Below are positions 1 to 10,112 of a stretch of DNA of 64,000 nt, piece by piece. Source of the DNA: Reticulascus tulasneorum (taxonomy: Eukaryota; Ascomycota; Sordariomycetes; Glomerellales; Reticulascaceae). Below the pieces are notes generated by a model. The model ran no database searches and was not told where the DNA came from. It saw only the letters and a list, made by a program, of their open reading frames with translations. The stretch covers positions 558,001 through 622,000 of the forward strand of contig LSAX01000006.1 of the NCBI GenBank assembly GCA_001557505.1, read 5' to 3'. Position 1 is the stretch's first letter; each line of letters starts with the position of its first letter. Position numbers and translations under genes: made by a program.

Positions 1-936
1 GGGTGAAGGGCACTTCCAACATGGTCGCCAAGCCGTGAGCACGACAGGAGACCATGGCCCCAGTTGCTCCATCAAATGTAGTATGCTTTGTCAAGTGCTG
101 ACCATGAGATCACCGACTGTCGACTCTTATCAAATGGTTATTGTTTTCGATTAGGGGTTTGTCACACATCCCTGATTGGCTCACAGTATTCCGGTTGTAC
201 TCACCTTGGCGCGTCCTGGGTCGACTGCTGCCTTTCGGAAGCTTTTAGATCTGTTGGGTTTCATTTGCGATACTTTCTCTGTTTACCGAGATCTCTCCCA
301 TTTCCTGGAAGTACCACTACCAAGTAAGTAAGCTGCAGCGATAACTGCCACGTTCCTTGGGGCTCGTCATCCCGCTGCTGTCCCTACACCAGCCCGTATC
401 TCTGTGCCTCCAAGCCAAGCTCGACGTTCTCTTGGCTGGTGACATCTTGGCCGCGGTGACCCCGAGCCAGATCCTCTGCGCCACTTACCAATGTCCGCCA
501 AGCAGATAAGAAGCATTTACGTACACAGGCTGCCACACCGTTTGCACTACCGAGACATGCCGACCATGGAGAAATATGGGGTCGCATGCGGTCATTACGA
601 CGGTGTGCGATTCGAGCTGCCCTTGCGGGGAGAAAAGCTAGTTGCCAAGCCGCCGATCCAAGCGGGTTTACACGGTCATTGCATCGCCCGGCACGCTCAT
701 TCCAAGGCCGTTAAAAAGCTCCAAATTCCCAATTGACTTTTTGCTGCCTCTTATCGTGTCGCGAGTGTCTTCGTCATTGAGTTTTGTTTCCGCAGCCAGC
801 CTCGTGCCTCACGGTCTTGGTTCTTCGCCTTCGACAAGTAGCCTTAATTATTCTGGAGCTTCTACAGGGCCAGTCGGTTGAAATACCTCTTCCTTAGAAA
901 TCCCGGAGCAAGGCGCTTCCCATTGGCACAATCAGC
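1..936. other. Intergenic region upstream of the permease
   Basis: No gene is recognised here. Short open frames exist on both strands, but none shows a known motif, signal peptide or consistent splice pattern. The last part, about 700-936, is rich in T and CT runs and is the likely promoter and 5' leader of the permease that starts at 937. Confidence 0.5.
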
Positions 937-2659
937 ATGGCTAAAGAACATCATAGCCCGTCCGCAATGGACATGGAAGGCAAGCCAGCATATTCGGATC
1001 CCACTGTTGGGGACGATCTAGTTATGGCCGACGGCACCCCGAATCTCCTAGCCAAGCACGATCAATTGCACCGGGGATTGAAAAGCCGACACATTCAATT
1101 CTTGGCGCTCGGGGGAGCGTAAGACATGACTTGCCTAACTGAAATTTGATGACTGGAACACGCGCTTACAACGAGACAGGATCGGAACGGGACTCTTCGT
1201 CGGCTCCGGCCGGATCCTCCAACTCGTCGGCCCGGCATCGCTTTTTATGGGATACCTGTCGATGATGTTGCTAGTCTGGAGTATCATGAACAACCTCGGT
1301 GAGATGGCTACATACCTCCCTCTCAAAGGCATTTCTGTGCCTTACTTCGTCGAACGATTCGTCGAACCCAGCCTTGCTTTCGCCGCAGGTTGGAACTATT
1401 GGTACGCCTACGCCATGTTGGTTGGCGCCGAAGCCTCGGCTGGCGCGATCCTACTCGACTACTGGGAGACTCCTGTTCCGGCGGGTGTATGGATCACAAT
1501 CATCCTGCTCGTCACCCTCGCGCTCAACATCATCGCGGTGGAGGTTTTTGGTGAAGCCGAGTTCTGGTTTGCCAGTATCAAGTTCATCACCATTATCGGG
1601 CTCATTCTTGTCAGCTTGGTCATCATGCTTGGAGGCGCACCTAATCGCGACCGTATTGGCTTTCGATACTGGTATGACCCCGGTGCTATCAAACCCTACC
1701 TGATAGAGGGTGATGCTGGCAAGTTCCTCGCCTACTGGACGGCCTTTGTGCGTGCCGGGTTCGCATTCATCACCTCCCCCGAGTTGATCGCTCTCGCTGC
1801 AGGGGAGACGGTGGCCCCCCGTCGTAACATCCCCAAGGCCGCGCGCCGCTTCATCTGGCGTCTGGCCATCTTTTACGGACTCGGGTCACTCATGATCGGC
1901 GTGATTGTGCCGTCCACCGATGATCGCCTCCTGAACCCCAATTCCAATGCGAACGCATCTCCATGGGTGATTGGCATTCAGCGGGCGGGCATTCCCGTCC
2001 TGAACCATATTGTCAACGCCGCGATCCTCACCTCTGCTTGGTCGGCGGGCAACGCTTTCCTCTACTCCGGGAGCCGCGTATTGTACAGCTTAGCACTTAA
2101 TGGACAAGCACCCCGATTTATCGCCAAAACAACGAAGCGAGGCGTCCCATACGTTGCGGTCTTGATGACCTGGTCCATTGGCTTGCTGTCCTACCTGAAT
2201 GTAGATAACAACGGCGCGACCGTGTTCGAGTGGTTCATGAACATCAGCACCATCAGTGGGTTCATCGCCTGGATCGTTGTGATGATTACCTATCTCCGCT
2301 TCCGCAAGGCAATGGAGTTCAATGGGCTCATGCACACCTTGCCGTTCAAAACGAGGTTGCAGCCGTATGCGACGTACTTCATGTTGTTCATACTTACGAT
2401 CTTGACGATCACCAACGGGTTCCAAGTCTTCGTCAAAGGCAATTGGAGTGTGCAGAGTTTCCTGGCCGCGTACATTACGCTGCCCATCTTTTTTGTGCTT
2501 TATATCGGGCACAAGTTGTGGTTTAGGACACCCTTTGCGCGAAGGATACAGGATATCGACGTGCTGACCGGGGTCAAGGAGATGGATGACTTGGCGGCGA
2601 TGGATGAGAAACCTATCGCGAAGAACGTTTGGCAGAAGATATGGTTCTGGATCGCATAG
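937..2659 (+). CDS. Amino-acid permease (APC superfamily, fungal YAT type)
   Basis: A plasma-membrane proton-coupled amino-acid importer is inferred. Exons are 937-1118 and 1180-2659, with a 61-base GT-AG intron; the spliced protein is 553 residues, normal for the family. The splice restores the classic first-helix motif GGAIGTGLFVGSG near residues 59-71. About twelve hydrophobic segments follow, including the conserved stretch SPELIALAAGE with the acidic residue typical of fungal permeases, then FLYSGSRVLYSLALNGQAP in the middle and a charged C-terminal tail. The N terminus is hydrophilic and cytosolic. The ATG at 937 is the first in frame. The exact substrate range cannot be read from the sequence. 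It is the only gene between the left edge and the bZIP gene. Confidence 0.92.
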
Positions 2660-3009
2660 GGATGGACGGCTTACAAGGTCGCATTACACGGTAGTTATAA
2701 GTTGATGTGACATTCGGAAGGAATCCCATGCATTAGTCTGTGCCTCGTGGTGGATTCTGGAGGGGAATCTTGATTGGGAGCGAGCATTGACCATTATAAG
2801 AATAGGGGCCGTTATGAAATTAATCCCTAGCTAAATATGGCTCCGTCCAAACTTCCATCCCCAGCGCACTAATTAGCGCCAACTCACACTCGCAATGTAT
2901 TTGTAAGCGGACCACCGCATGTTGTCATCGTTCGACCTACAGTTCGTCTCGCCTTCCACGCCCCTCATCACAACACTCTTTAACTAGACGATTGTCCCAC
3001 GCAGCAAGG
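2660..3009. other. Intergenic spacer between permease and bZIP gene
   Basis: About 350 bases with no coding signal. It must hold the permease 3' end and the promoter of the regulator that starts at 3010. No clear TATA box was found. Confidence 0.4.
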
Positions 3010-3950
3010 ATGGATAGCTTGGTGCTTGAATCTGGCTCGGCCGACACCAACAATGACGATTGGCACAACGTCACGGATGCCAAGAAGAGGAAGCAAATTC
3101 AAGACAGACTCGCCCAACGCACGAGAAGTATGTAGGATTCGCTTTCTCATTCCCATGTTTCGCAAAATCATCGACATGCTGTCAGTTGCATTCATTTCAT
3201 CTTTCTAGCCGAGAGACTTTGTTTTGTTGGTGCTGTTGCTCTGCCGAGCTCTAGTCTACTCGGCCGAGCGAAGCATCCGAACCACTAGCGCCTGTAGAGA
3301 TCGTACTTTTGTCAATCTCGTTGCAGAGTTGTAAGGCACTTTTGATGATTGACGCTATTATGTCTTTAGGAAAGCGACTCCGGGAAGCAAAGGAGAGAAC
3401 ACAACAGATCGTTCGGATTAGTCCAAGGCCAGGGACGAATGTTGCGCAAATCAACGACCCAGGCCGTTTTATATTAGATGCCCACTCCTCAACTTGCGCT
3501 TACGGTCAGCTTGAGAGTTCGGTAGGCCTTCCATCGCCAAGTCTGTCCTTCCAGCCTTCCTCTATCGCACAGACCCCGAGACTGAGCCAAGCGCCTCCTT
3601 ATCCCATTACGGTCTTCGGTGCTTTGTTCCTGAATGGGCGCATTCTGGGGATGACATGCGGTTCAGTTGCGGCCAAGTCCCTGCCGCAGTCATCGGATGT
3701 TCCTCTGCCGTTGCATCCCACGCCAACTCAGATGCATACCGTTCATTACTGCGCGATCGACACCTTCCCGTTCCCAAAAATGCGAGACAACTTCATTAAA
3801 CTGAGCGCCATCATCGACGAGACGAGTTTTACGCATGATCTTTCTACTATGCCTAGCTTTACCATTACCCCCGGAGCCCCATCATGGGACCCTAAGTCGT
3901 GGAAGATTGAGAAAGGGTTTGCGGATAGATGGGGCTTTTTATTCTACTGA
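3010..3950 (+). CDS. bZIP-like transcription factor with DUF3425 C-terminal domain
   Basis: A nuclear DNA-binding regulator is inferred. Exons are 3010-3127 and 3370-3950, joined across a 242-base intron (GTATGT...TTTAG), long for this window; the protein is 232 residues. The basic region is split by the intron and reads KKRKQIQDRLAQRTRRKRLR (about residues 24-43). This matches the fungal pattern, but the normally invariant Asn of the N-x7-R signature is Asp. A regular heptad leucine zipper is not evident after it. The C-terminal half carries FPFPKMRDNFIKLSAIIDE and a downstream F-x-x-DL, typical of DUF3425. The short length and the missing zipper suggest a degenerate or atypical member. A small exon hidden in the long intron is possible. 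It converges with the hydrolase at 4082. Confidence 0.72.
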
Positions 3951-4081
3951 TAGGTCTACCACCTGATGGACCTCAAGGAAACATTATACACGTCATCGAG
4001 ACGGTGCTCGATTGGAGAGGGGCGTTGAGAAAACGAAGCGCAGAAAACAAAAAGAAATAGCCTAGAGAGTCCCTTTTCTTC

Positions 4082-4928
4082 TCAACAGGCATGATATCCA
4101 GCTACATCCAAGATCCAATCAATGACCAGTTGTGGTGCGCTAAGATTTGGAGCATGGCCGGTTCTAATACTCGTGACATCAACTTTCCGCCCAGTCTCTT
4201 TTTCAACCAATTCGATTCCTATTTTCTGATCCTCCGGTGGAACAATGAAATCCTCTTCACAAAACAGATACGACACCGGAATATATTTGTATCCGGCATA
4301 CGTTAATGGAGTGCTGAAACTGGCTCCTGATTGCATGGGGAGCCTTCTCATCCATGCCTCGCCCTCCTCCTTAGGAAGGTCGGAGAAAATGAGCGCTGCA
4401 GATTCCGACGTATAATTCAGATCCATGTACAGCCATCCATTATCCTGTATAGCATTAGAGTGGGGATGAAATCGAGGTGGATGGAGAGGAACTAACATCA
4501 GCGCTGTAGATGACCCTCTGATCATCTGGTACATGCTTCACCACCTCTCCCGCCGTCGCGCCTACAGGCGGTACTAATGCAGTCATGTACGCAAGCTTCA
4601 CGATCCCGCCTGGCTTTCCCTCGTTCAGCCTCTCTTCTTTACTGAGTCCCTTCGTGCTTTCGCTCAGGGGTGCGCCTCCGTACGAGTGTCCGAAGAGAAT
4701 CACATCTTTGCCCTCGTTCGAGAGTCTCTGAACCTCTTCTGCAATGAAGGCGGAGTCATCGTGCAAAGTCGGCAGTGGTCCTTCCCTCGGTCCTGTTGCA
4801 AGACCCGTGGTGGGGAGATGCAAGCCCTGGATCTCGTAACCCTTTGCTGCGACAGCATCGAATATTGGACTGTAGAATTCTGGAAGGAAGAAGGAACCAG
4901 GGATGAATAAGAGCGAGGGCTTGGTCAT
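4082..4928 (-). CDS. Alpha/beta-hydrolase fold protein
   Basis: A soluble serine hydrolase of the small esterase-like group found in moulds. Exons on the complement are 4928-4497 and 4444-4082, with a 52-base intron (GTTAGT...TACAG); the product is 264 residues. The nucleophile elbow is GHSYGG near residues 81-86. The acid is probably Asp in CEEDFIVPPEDQ and the base His in RTGHAPNLSAPQ near the C terminus, so the full triad is present. The N terminus (SLLFIPGSFF) is the first strand and oxyanion loop, not a signal peptide. The upper limit is set by the ATG at 4926-4928. The substrate is unknown; ester or lactone hydrolysis is the safest reading. It converges with the bZIP gene, 131 bases apart. 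Confidence 0.88.
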
Positions 4929-5636
4929 ATTGATGACGTTGTGTAGATTGCAAATATAAAATGAAAAGAAAACTGCGTAAAATTGGTCGTTGGCTGCGTT
5001 TCGATGTATGCGACACTAACCAGCGAAGACCTAGATGATGCGTATGAGACATGCTATACACGCAGACTTCTCGTCTATTTATCTTCAAGCCGCTTTCAAC
5101 TTGATCCATTGGGCATGATGTCTTTGTAATTGTTGATTACTCAATTCTGACCGTCAGGGATGAAGGATTCCTTTCTGACAGTCAGATCTGTGGAGCCAAG
5201 GAGACTTTATGCGTCCCTCGCGCGACGCGATTGGTTAAATGGTCAGATATGCAAGAACGAAGGAATGCCGAACCAATCGCCGAATGGGAGATCCGCGTCC
5301 TAGAGGCTTGGAAGGATGTTGAAGTGTGTGATAACGATCATGATTATATACCCTCATTAATCTGGTGCCTGGCTCCCAGAAAGCCCGGCCGTTCCTAAAT
5401 CCAACTCGCCTACATTTACGGAATAGTTGCGATATTAGAGGGCACTGCGTCTCTCATGGTTCGTTTACCGCCAGGTATAGAATCAGCATCAGAGTGTGAA
5501 TCATTCAACTATATGACTGCGAAGGTAACATAGAGCAGTGTAGGTGCCTAGCTACTGGTAATGTACATGCTTCCTACACCAATTGACAAAGCATTGCCTC
5601 AAAGATCCCATTTTGATACCGGTTGTTGGCAATCCT
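4929..5636. other. Intergenic region between hydrolase and esterase
   Basis: About 700 bases, AT-rich in places. It should contain the hydrolase promoter (near 4930-5150) and the 3' end of the esterase gene. Nothing else was recognised. Confidence 0.4.
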
Positions 5637-6640
5637 CTACAGGCACTGCGAATACCACTGGTTAGAGGACTTGCATGTCCCCTGGGAACAACAAGTAGCG
5701 CCACTCCAGCCCTGGCCACCACACTGACCATAGAGGGCCGCACAGGAACTAGATGGGGCTGAGGTCTGTGCCGGCGGCGGATCAACCGTGGAGCTGCCCA
5801 ACTTGCTATTGACGAATGTAAGTGCTGCCTGCCCGTATACCCGGCCGTATCCTTGATGGGTATTGGCATCGCTACCAGTGCAGCAGTACGGATCTGGGGA
5901 GTCACAGTAGTTCTTGACCTTGCTAGCCGAAGGACACGAGAAGCCTGCAGGCCGAGCATCAAACTGAACATTTGTTAGCCTTTGTTCTACACAGTCTGAT
6001 GCCAAATGGAATCCAGATGCAAGTTTATCGCGTACCCCTTGAGCTGTGCAAGAACCAACGTTGTAAGATAACCCAGATCGATACCGAGGGTTGCCCATAA
6101 GAATTGCGGCCTTGACCATGTTGAGAGCACTGGCTGTCAGCGGGACAGCAGGGTTGGTGATTCCGGCACCACTATCCACGCCACCACAGAGAGCATTGTC
6201 CATGATTTGACCTCCCTGTTACACAGTCAGCGCACGACTCCTTAGTGACACTCGCACAAGTCAGAAATTTGACGAACCTGAGAGTACCCAACCAATACAA
6301 TTTGCGTGCTAGGACATCTGCTGTTAAAACTGTTCACCGCAGTTGCGACCGCCGCAGTGCCCCGGTTAGCCGAGTCGGCGTAACTGATTCCACCACACGA
6401 GCTCTGCCCTCCACACGCGGGATACGTGATTGCTTCAGAAGTGGCACCCGGGTGAGCATTGAGAATTAGAGTCACAACTGTGCCGGCAGAGCCATAGCCT
6501 GGAGACACGGTTGTCTCACGGGCGCCGAAGACGTGGATGGGCGGACAGGATTGGCGGGAGTGTATATCTGCGGGTGAGGCATTGCTCGCGGTGGCATGAG
6601 CTAGCAGTAAAAAGAACGCGGTTTTAGGACTGGGCCACAT
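5637..6640 (-). CDS. Secreted acetylxylan esterase/cutinase-family enzyme (CE5) with C-terminal CBM1
   Basis: A secreted plant-cell-wall enzyme that removes acetyl groups from xylan. Exons on the complement are 6640-6278 and 6215-5637; the protein is 313 residues. A signal peptide ([18 protein letters not shown]...) is followed by the CE5 fold. The nucleophile motif GYSQGG is rebuilt exactly across the intron (Ser near residue 120). The catalytic Asp and His lie in [19 protein letters not shown], in the form typical of acetylxylan esterases rather than cutinases. A Pro/Ser/Thr-rich linker leads to a cellulose-binding module of family 1, with the pattern [15 protein letters not shown] and an aromatic-rich end. 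The closest architecture is the Trichoderma-type Axe1. Acetylxylan activity is inferred from motif style and the CBM. Confidence 0.92.
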
Positions 6641-6737
6641 CTTTGCGGTGTGCTTCGGGAGACTGAGATGGTTCCTGATGTGTCACGCAGAATCGTTGTT
6701 TTTGAGTTTGATGCCACATTTTCGAGTTGGAAATGTG

Positions 6738-6748
6738 GTATATATAGA
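6738..6748 (-). promoter_or_regulatory. Probable TATA box of the CE5 esterase gene
   Basis: A TATATATA core lies about 100 bases upstream of the esterase ATG, in the correct orientation for minus-strand transcription. The position fits a fungal core promoter with a short leader. The function is inferred from position only. Confidence 0.4.
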
Positions 6749-7742
6749 CCAATGCGCCGAGATTCAGGAAGTAGGCGGCCTGACATGTTCCTTGCACGAT
6801 GGCAGCTGCCATCAGCGTGCGATGGTTCCATTCCGTTAACCCTAGTGTCTGTTGACCGAGGGATGGCTAGAAGTCTAGACCTGTCCTGGTTACAGCTAAT
6901 CCCTGCTGCGACCCAACTTTCCTGTTAGACTGAGATCCAAGTTTGGTTGTCATCCTTCTTGGTGGAATTATGATCCATTAGAACTTGCCATGCACTCGTG
7001 GTTGAAAAATGGCTGGGTTGAGTATCAATGTGTTTGGTGGAATTTAGCTGGAGGGACAAGGGGTATGCCTGATATAGCATCCGTCATTTCCTGGGGAGTG
7101 CAACCTGAGTGTGGGGAAGTGTCGCTTGAAGTGATGTCTAATCTGCGAAGCCTTGTGAATCAGCATCCGTGGCCTGGTACAACAGCAGGCGGTACTCCTA
7201 GGCCGCTAGTTTCTTGGTGGATGATTGATTACCGGGAAGCCCATCATCTCCAAATTGCCGCATCTGTTTGCCTGGTGCCACCGAATGTGGGGGGGAACAA
7301 ACGTTGTACGCTAGAGCAAGGTTGGTTTTAGGCTCAATTCAGATGCCCGCCTAGCAATGCATCCGATCAACGCTTCCAGATTCGGATGACTTCCGAGCAC
7401 CGGTTTGGGTTCGGTGTATTCTCCGAGGTCACACCTTTAACATCCTTACACGAAAACGGGCCCAAGTGATTTATCGCCGCAGCCCAAACCCGGGGAACAA
7501 CTCGTATATTCGGTATTCAGCTCCGTCACTCCTGCTTTGGTGGATCACCTGGGGGTAAGTCAACAGTCGACAATCAAGAAATGATCGTCTCCCAAGGACG
7601 CAATCGTTGCCCCACCATTTACGTGATGCTACACGGATTCCGGCTTCGTCTACCGGACACGCTCCGTTGGCAGAAGACTGCTCCTAGAGCTTCTATTGTT
7701 GAATTCAGGCTTGATAGATATATGTTGAGGACGAGTAAGATC
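6749..7742. other. Intergenic region
   Basis: About 1 kb. A 113-codon open frame at 6990-7331 (+) shows no recognised motif or splice context and is probably chance. No RNA gene or repeat was recognised. Confidence 0.4.
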
Positions 7743-9032
7743 TTATTCTGGATTTCTCAACTTCCATCTGCCAGTCCGTTTGCCCCAAGCCCAATGCTCT
7801 TTTGGATTCGCAATCAGCAGCTTCATCGCCGGCATATCCATTGCTTGCCTCCCGAACTCTATCTCCATCGCAATTACCGCAATCTGCGCATACTCTCTTG
7901 CTTTCGCCTCATCAGCGAAGAGAGCATAGTTCAGCGCAGCGCGTGTGTATGCCCGGCCGATGTAGAGATCCAAGCGTTCCTGCTTGTACAGCTCCACCAG
8001 CCGTGGCCCGTCCTCGGCCGTTACGAGAATATGAGTGAAGTTGCCCATTCTCGCCTCAATTTCTTTGATTTCGCGGAGTCGCTCATCTGAAGCAGCTGAT
8101 TCTTCATCACTTTGGGTGCATTGTGCACAACTGCAGAAGAAGCCCCAGTCACCGAGGCGCGTTTTGCGCTCTGCACGGGAGATGGTGGCATCGATGTAGC
8201 TGATTGTAATCTCTTCCCCCGGCGCAATGTCGCGCACCGCGAACGCTGTATGGGTTATATTGTTGATACGGTACTGGGTGCTGGAATGAAAGGTTAGCGT
8301 TTGATGGCCAGACTCTGTGATTCACGATGAACTTGTTTACTTTGGTCTGCAGTCATGATTCATCCTGGATGCATCGACGAAGCAGCCCTCATGGGCACCT
8401 TCTTCGTCCTCGCTGATGCCCATTCGAAATGCGTTCCGGTCAACTTTAGCAAACATGTCATCTCCCACCTGACGCATGAATGCGTCACGTTTCGGCCTAG
8501 GCAGTTTTCTCACTGCTTTCTCATATAGTGAAGATCGGTATTCAGGTAACATGTTGAGATGAAGATGCATCTTAATCATCAATGCTGGGGGCCGAACAAA
8601 GATATTTTCTCCTCGCAATATAGTCCTTTGTGCAATGAGACCAATTCCCTTTCCCGAGATCTCTGCTTCATAGAATGGTGGAGGGTCGGACTGGGGTACA
8701 CTCAAGATGGGGAAAGCTGCTATCCTTTCTGCGTTCTCTTGGGTAGTGATGAGAGCGATACCACCGTCGAAGAAGCGATTCGAGAAGATGCAATGTTCAC
8801 CCAGACAGTGTTCCGGGCCATTCCATTCCGAACTAGAGGTGGAGGGCACTTTTGGTAAGAGGCCTGTTCCAGAAGGTGAGGCTGACACCAAACATGCAAC
8901 TTCGTCTGCCCACTGCTGCAGCGGGCTCGTGGGACAGTCCTTGTGACCATCAATCCAGCCAGAGGCAACAACAGCATTGAGAAATGTCGACAGTGCCCAT
9001 GCACAGGCGAGGATACGCTTATTTCTCGACAT
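7743..9032 (-). CDS. SET-domain protein with predicted signal peptide
   Basis: A protein with a lysine-methyltransferase-type SET domain. Exons on the complement are 9032-8341 and 8280-7743, with a 60-base intron; the product is 409 residues. The splice rebuilds NHDCRPNTQYRIN, the SAM-binding NHS/C motif. GEEITISYID supplies the second signature, and FCSCAQC is a post-SET zinc-binding cysteine cluster. The early SET strand is GKGIGLIAQRTILRGE. An ATG at 9062 gives ten more residues, but the ATG at 9032 puts a hydrophobic stretch (ILACAWALSTFLNAVVASG) right behind a basic start, exactly like a signal peptide, so it is preferred. Export of a SET protein is odd; the segment could also be a membrane anchor. 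The C-terminal third is helical. It diverges from the DUF1399 gene. Confidence 0.85.
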
Positions 9033-9062
9033 CGTCGGAGGGTTCCAAATTTCAATCCGCAT

Positions 9063-10112
9063 GCACGATGCTATCTTGAAGAAACCAGCATGATAACGCC
9101 AATCGCCGCGGTCAATGATGCCAGTTGAAATAAAGTTGACACGGCAAAAGTCCCCTCAAGCCTTTAAGTAGGGGCTTGCTGTCCCCGCACAATCGTTTCA
9201 AATTATGAATTCAAGGTCCTCATCTTCCGTACGGAAGTTCCGTCGATTGCGGCTAAATGACCTTGAACACATTGAATCTTGGCGATCTTGACTGAATGCC
9301 CCAGAGCGAATCATGGCCGCTAAGACTCATGCAGCCCAAGGCTTGCCCAGGACTTGGAGAGTTTAGAAAGCTTGAGAAGTTGCACGCATACAATACTACT
9401 ATCAGAATGCTCACGGACGGTTGATTTGGCGACTACTGGAGCACTCTGTTTCCGCTATATTGACAATGCCTCATGGATGCTCTTGTGGCGACTGTAAATA
9501 TTTGTTGCTAAGGCACCGGTAATCGCATGCTGATGACGCAATGACCAATCCTGAGAAATGGTAACACTAATGTTTCCCCATACAAGTCGGGCAAACAACG
9601 AGCAACCACATGCAGCTGCGGTCCACACACTCATCATTCTCTAGTACAAGGACCCCGGAGTGGGATCTCCAATAGGCGATCGTGTAGTGGATGCTAGCGC
9701 TTCTTGCAGCCAATGCGAACCTGGAACAGAACTGCGAGAATGCCACTCTATTGCTGTACGAACAGCTGGCTCGTCCGTCGCAGGACGTTTTACCGCATGT
9801 GAACCTTGCCAGGGATTGTTCAGCCGCATTGCTAGCACTATTTGAGGACACTCCTTCGGTGTAAAATGAAAAGCGGATTCTTGGAGCAATTTCTTGCGAC
9901 AGCCTGACTGACCATAAAATCCAAAGGCTCCAACAGAACATAAGCTCCATGCTGGAACACGCTTTGCTTGGGAGAACTTTATTTCAAGAAAACAGTTCAA
10001 TCTTTCTTAGCCCAATCTACGTCTTCGCTCCCAGGCCGGTTGGAAATTACTCCTGCCGTCTCAACTCGAACATTAGTCTAAACTGGACGTGTAAGTGTGA
10101 GAAGACGCCACC
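9063..10112. other. Divergent intergenic region between SET and DUF1399 genes
   Basis: This roughly 1 kb region must hold both promoters. A cysteine-bearing open frame at 9660-9845 (+) with two C-x2-C pairs vaguely recalls small fungal zinc-binding domains, but it has no start or splice support. It is left unassigned. Confidence 0.35.

Noticed and set aside
1459..2512. Long antisense and alternative frames inside the permease gene
   Set aside because: They are shadows of the GC-rich permease coding sequence and lack any motif.
9641..10000. Cysteine-containing frames resembling a small zinc-binding domain
   Set aside because: The C-x2-C pairs are on one strand without a start, splice sites or family spacing, and the opposite strand is equally open.
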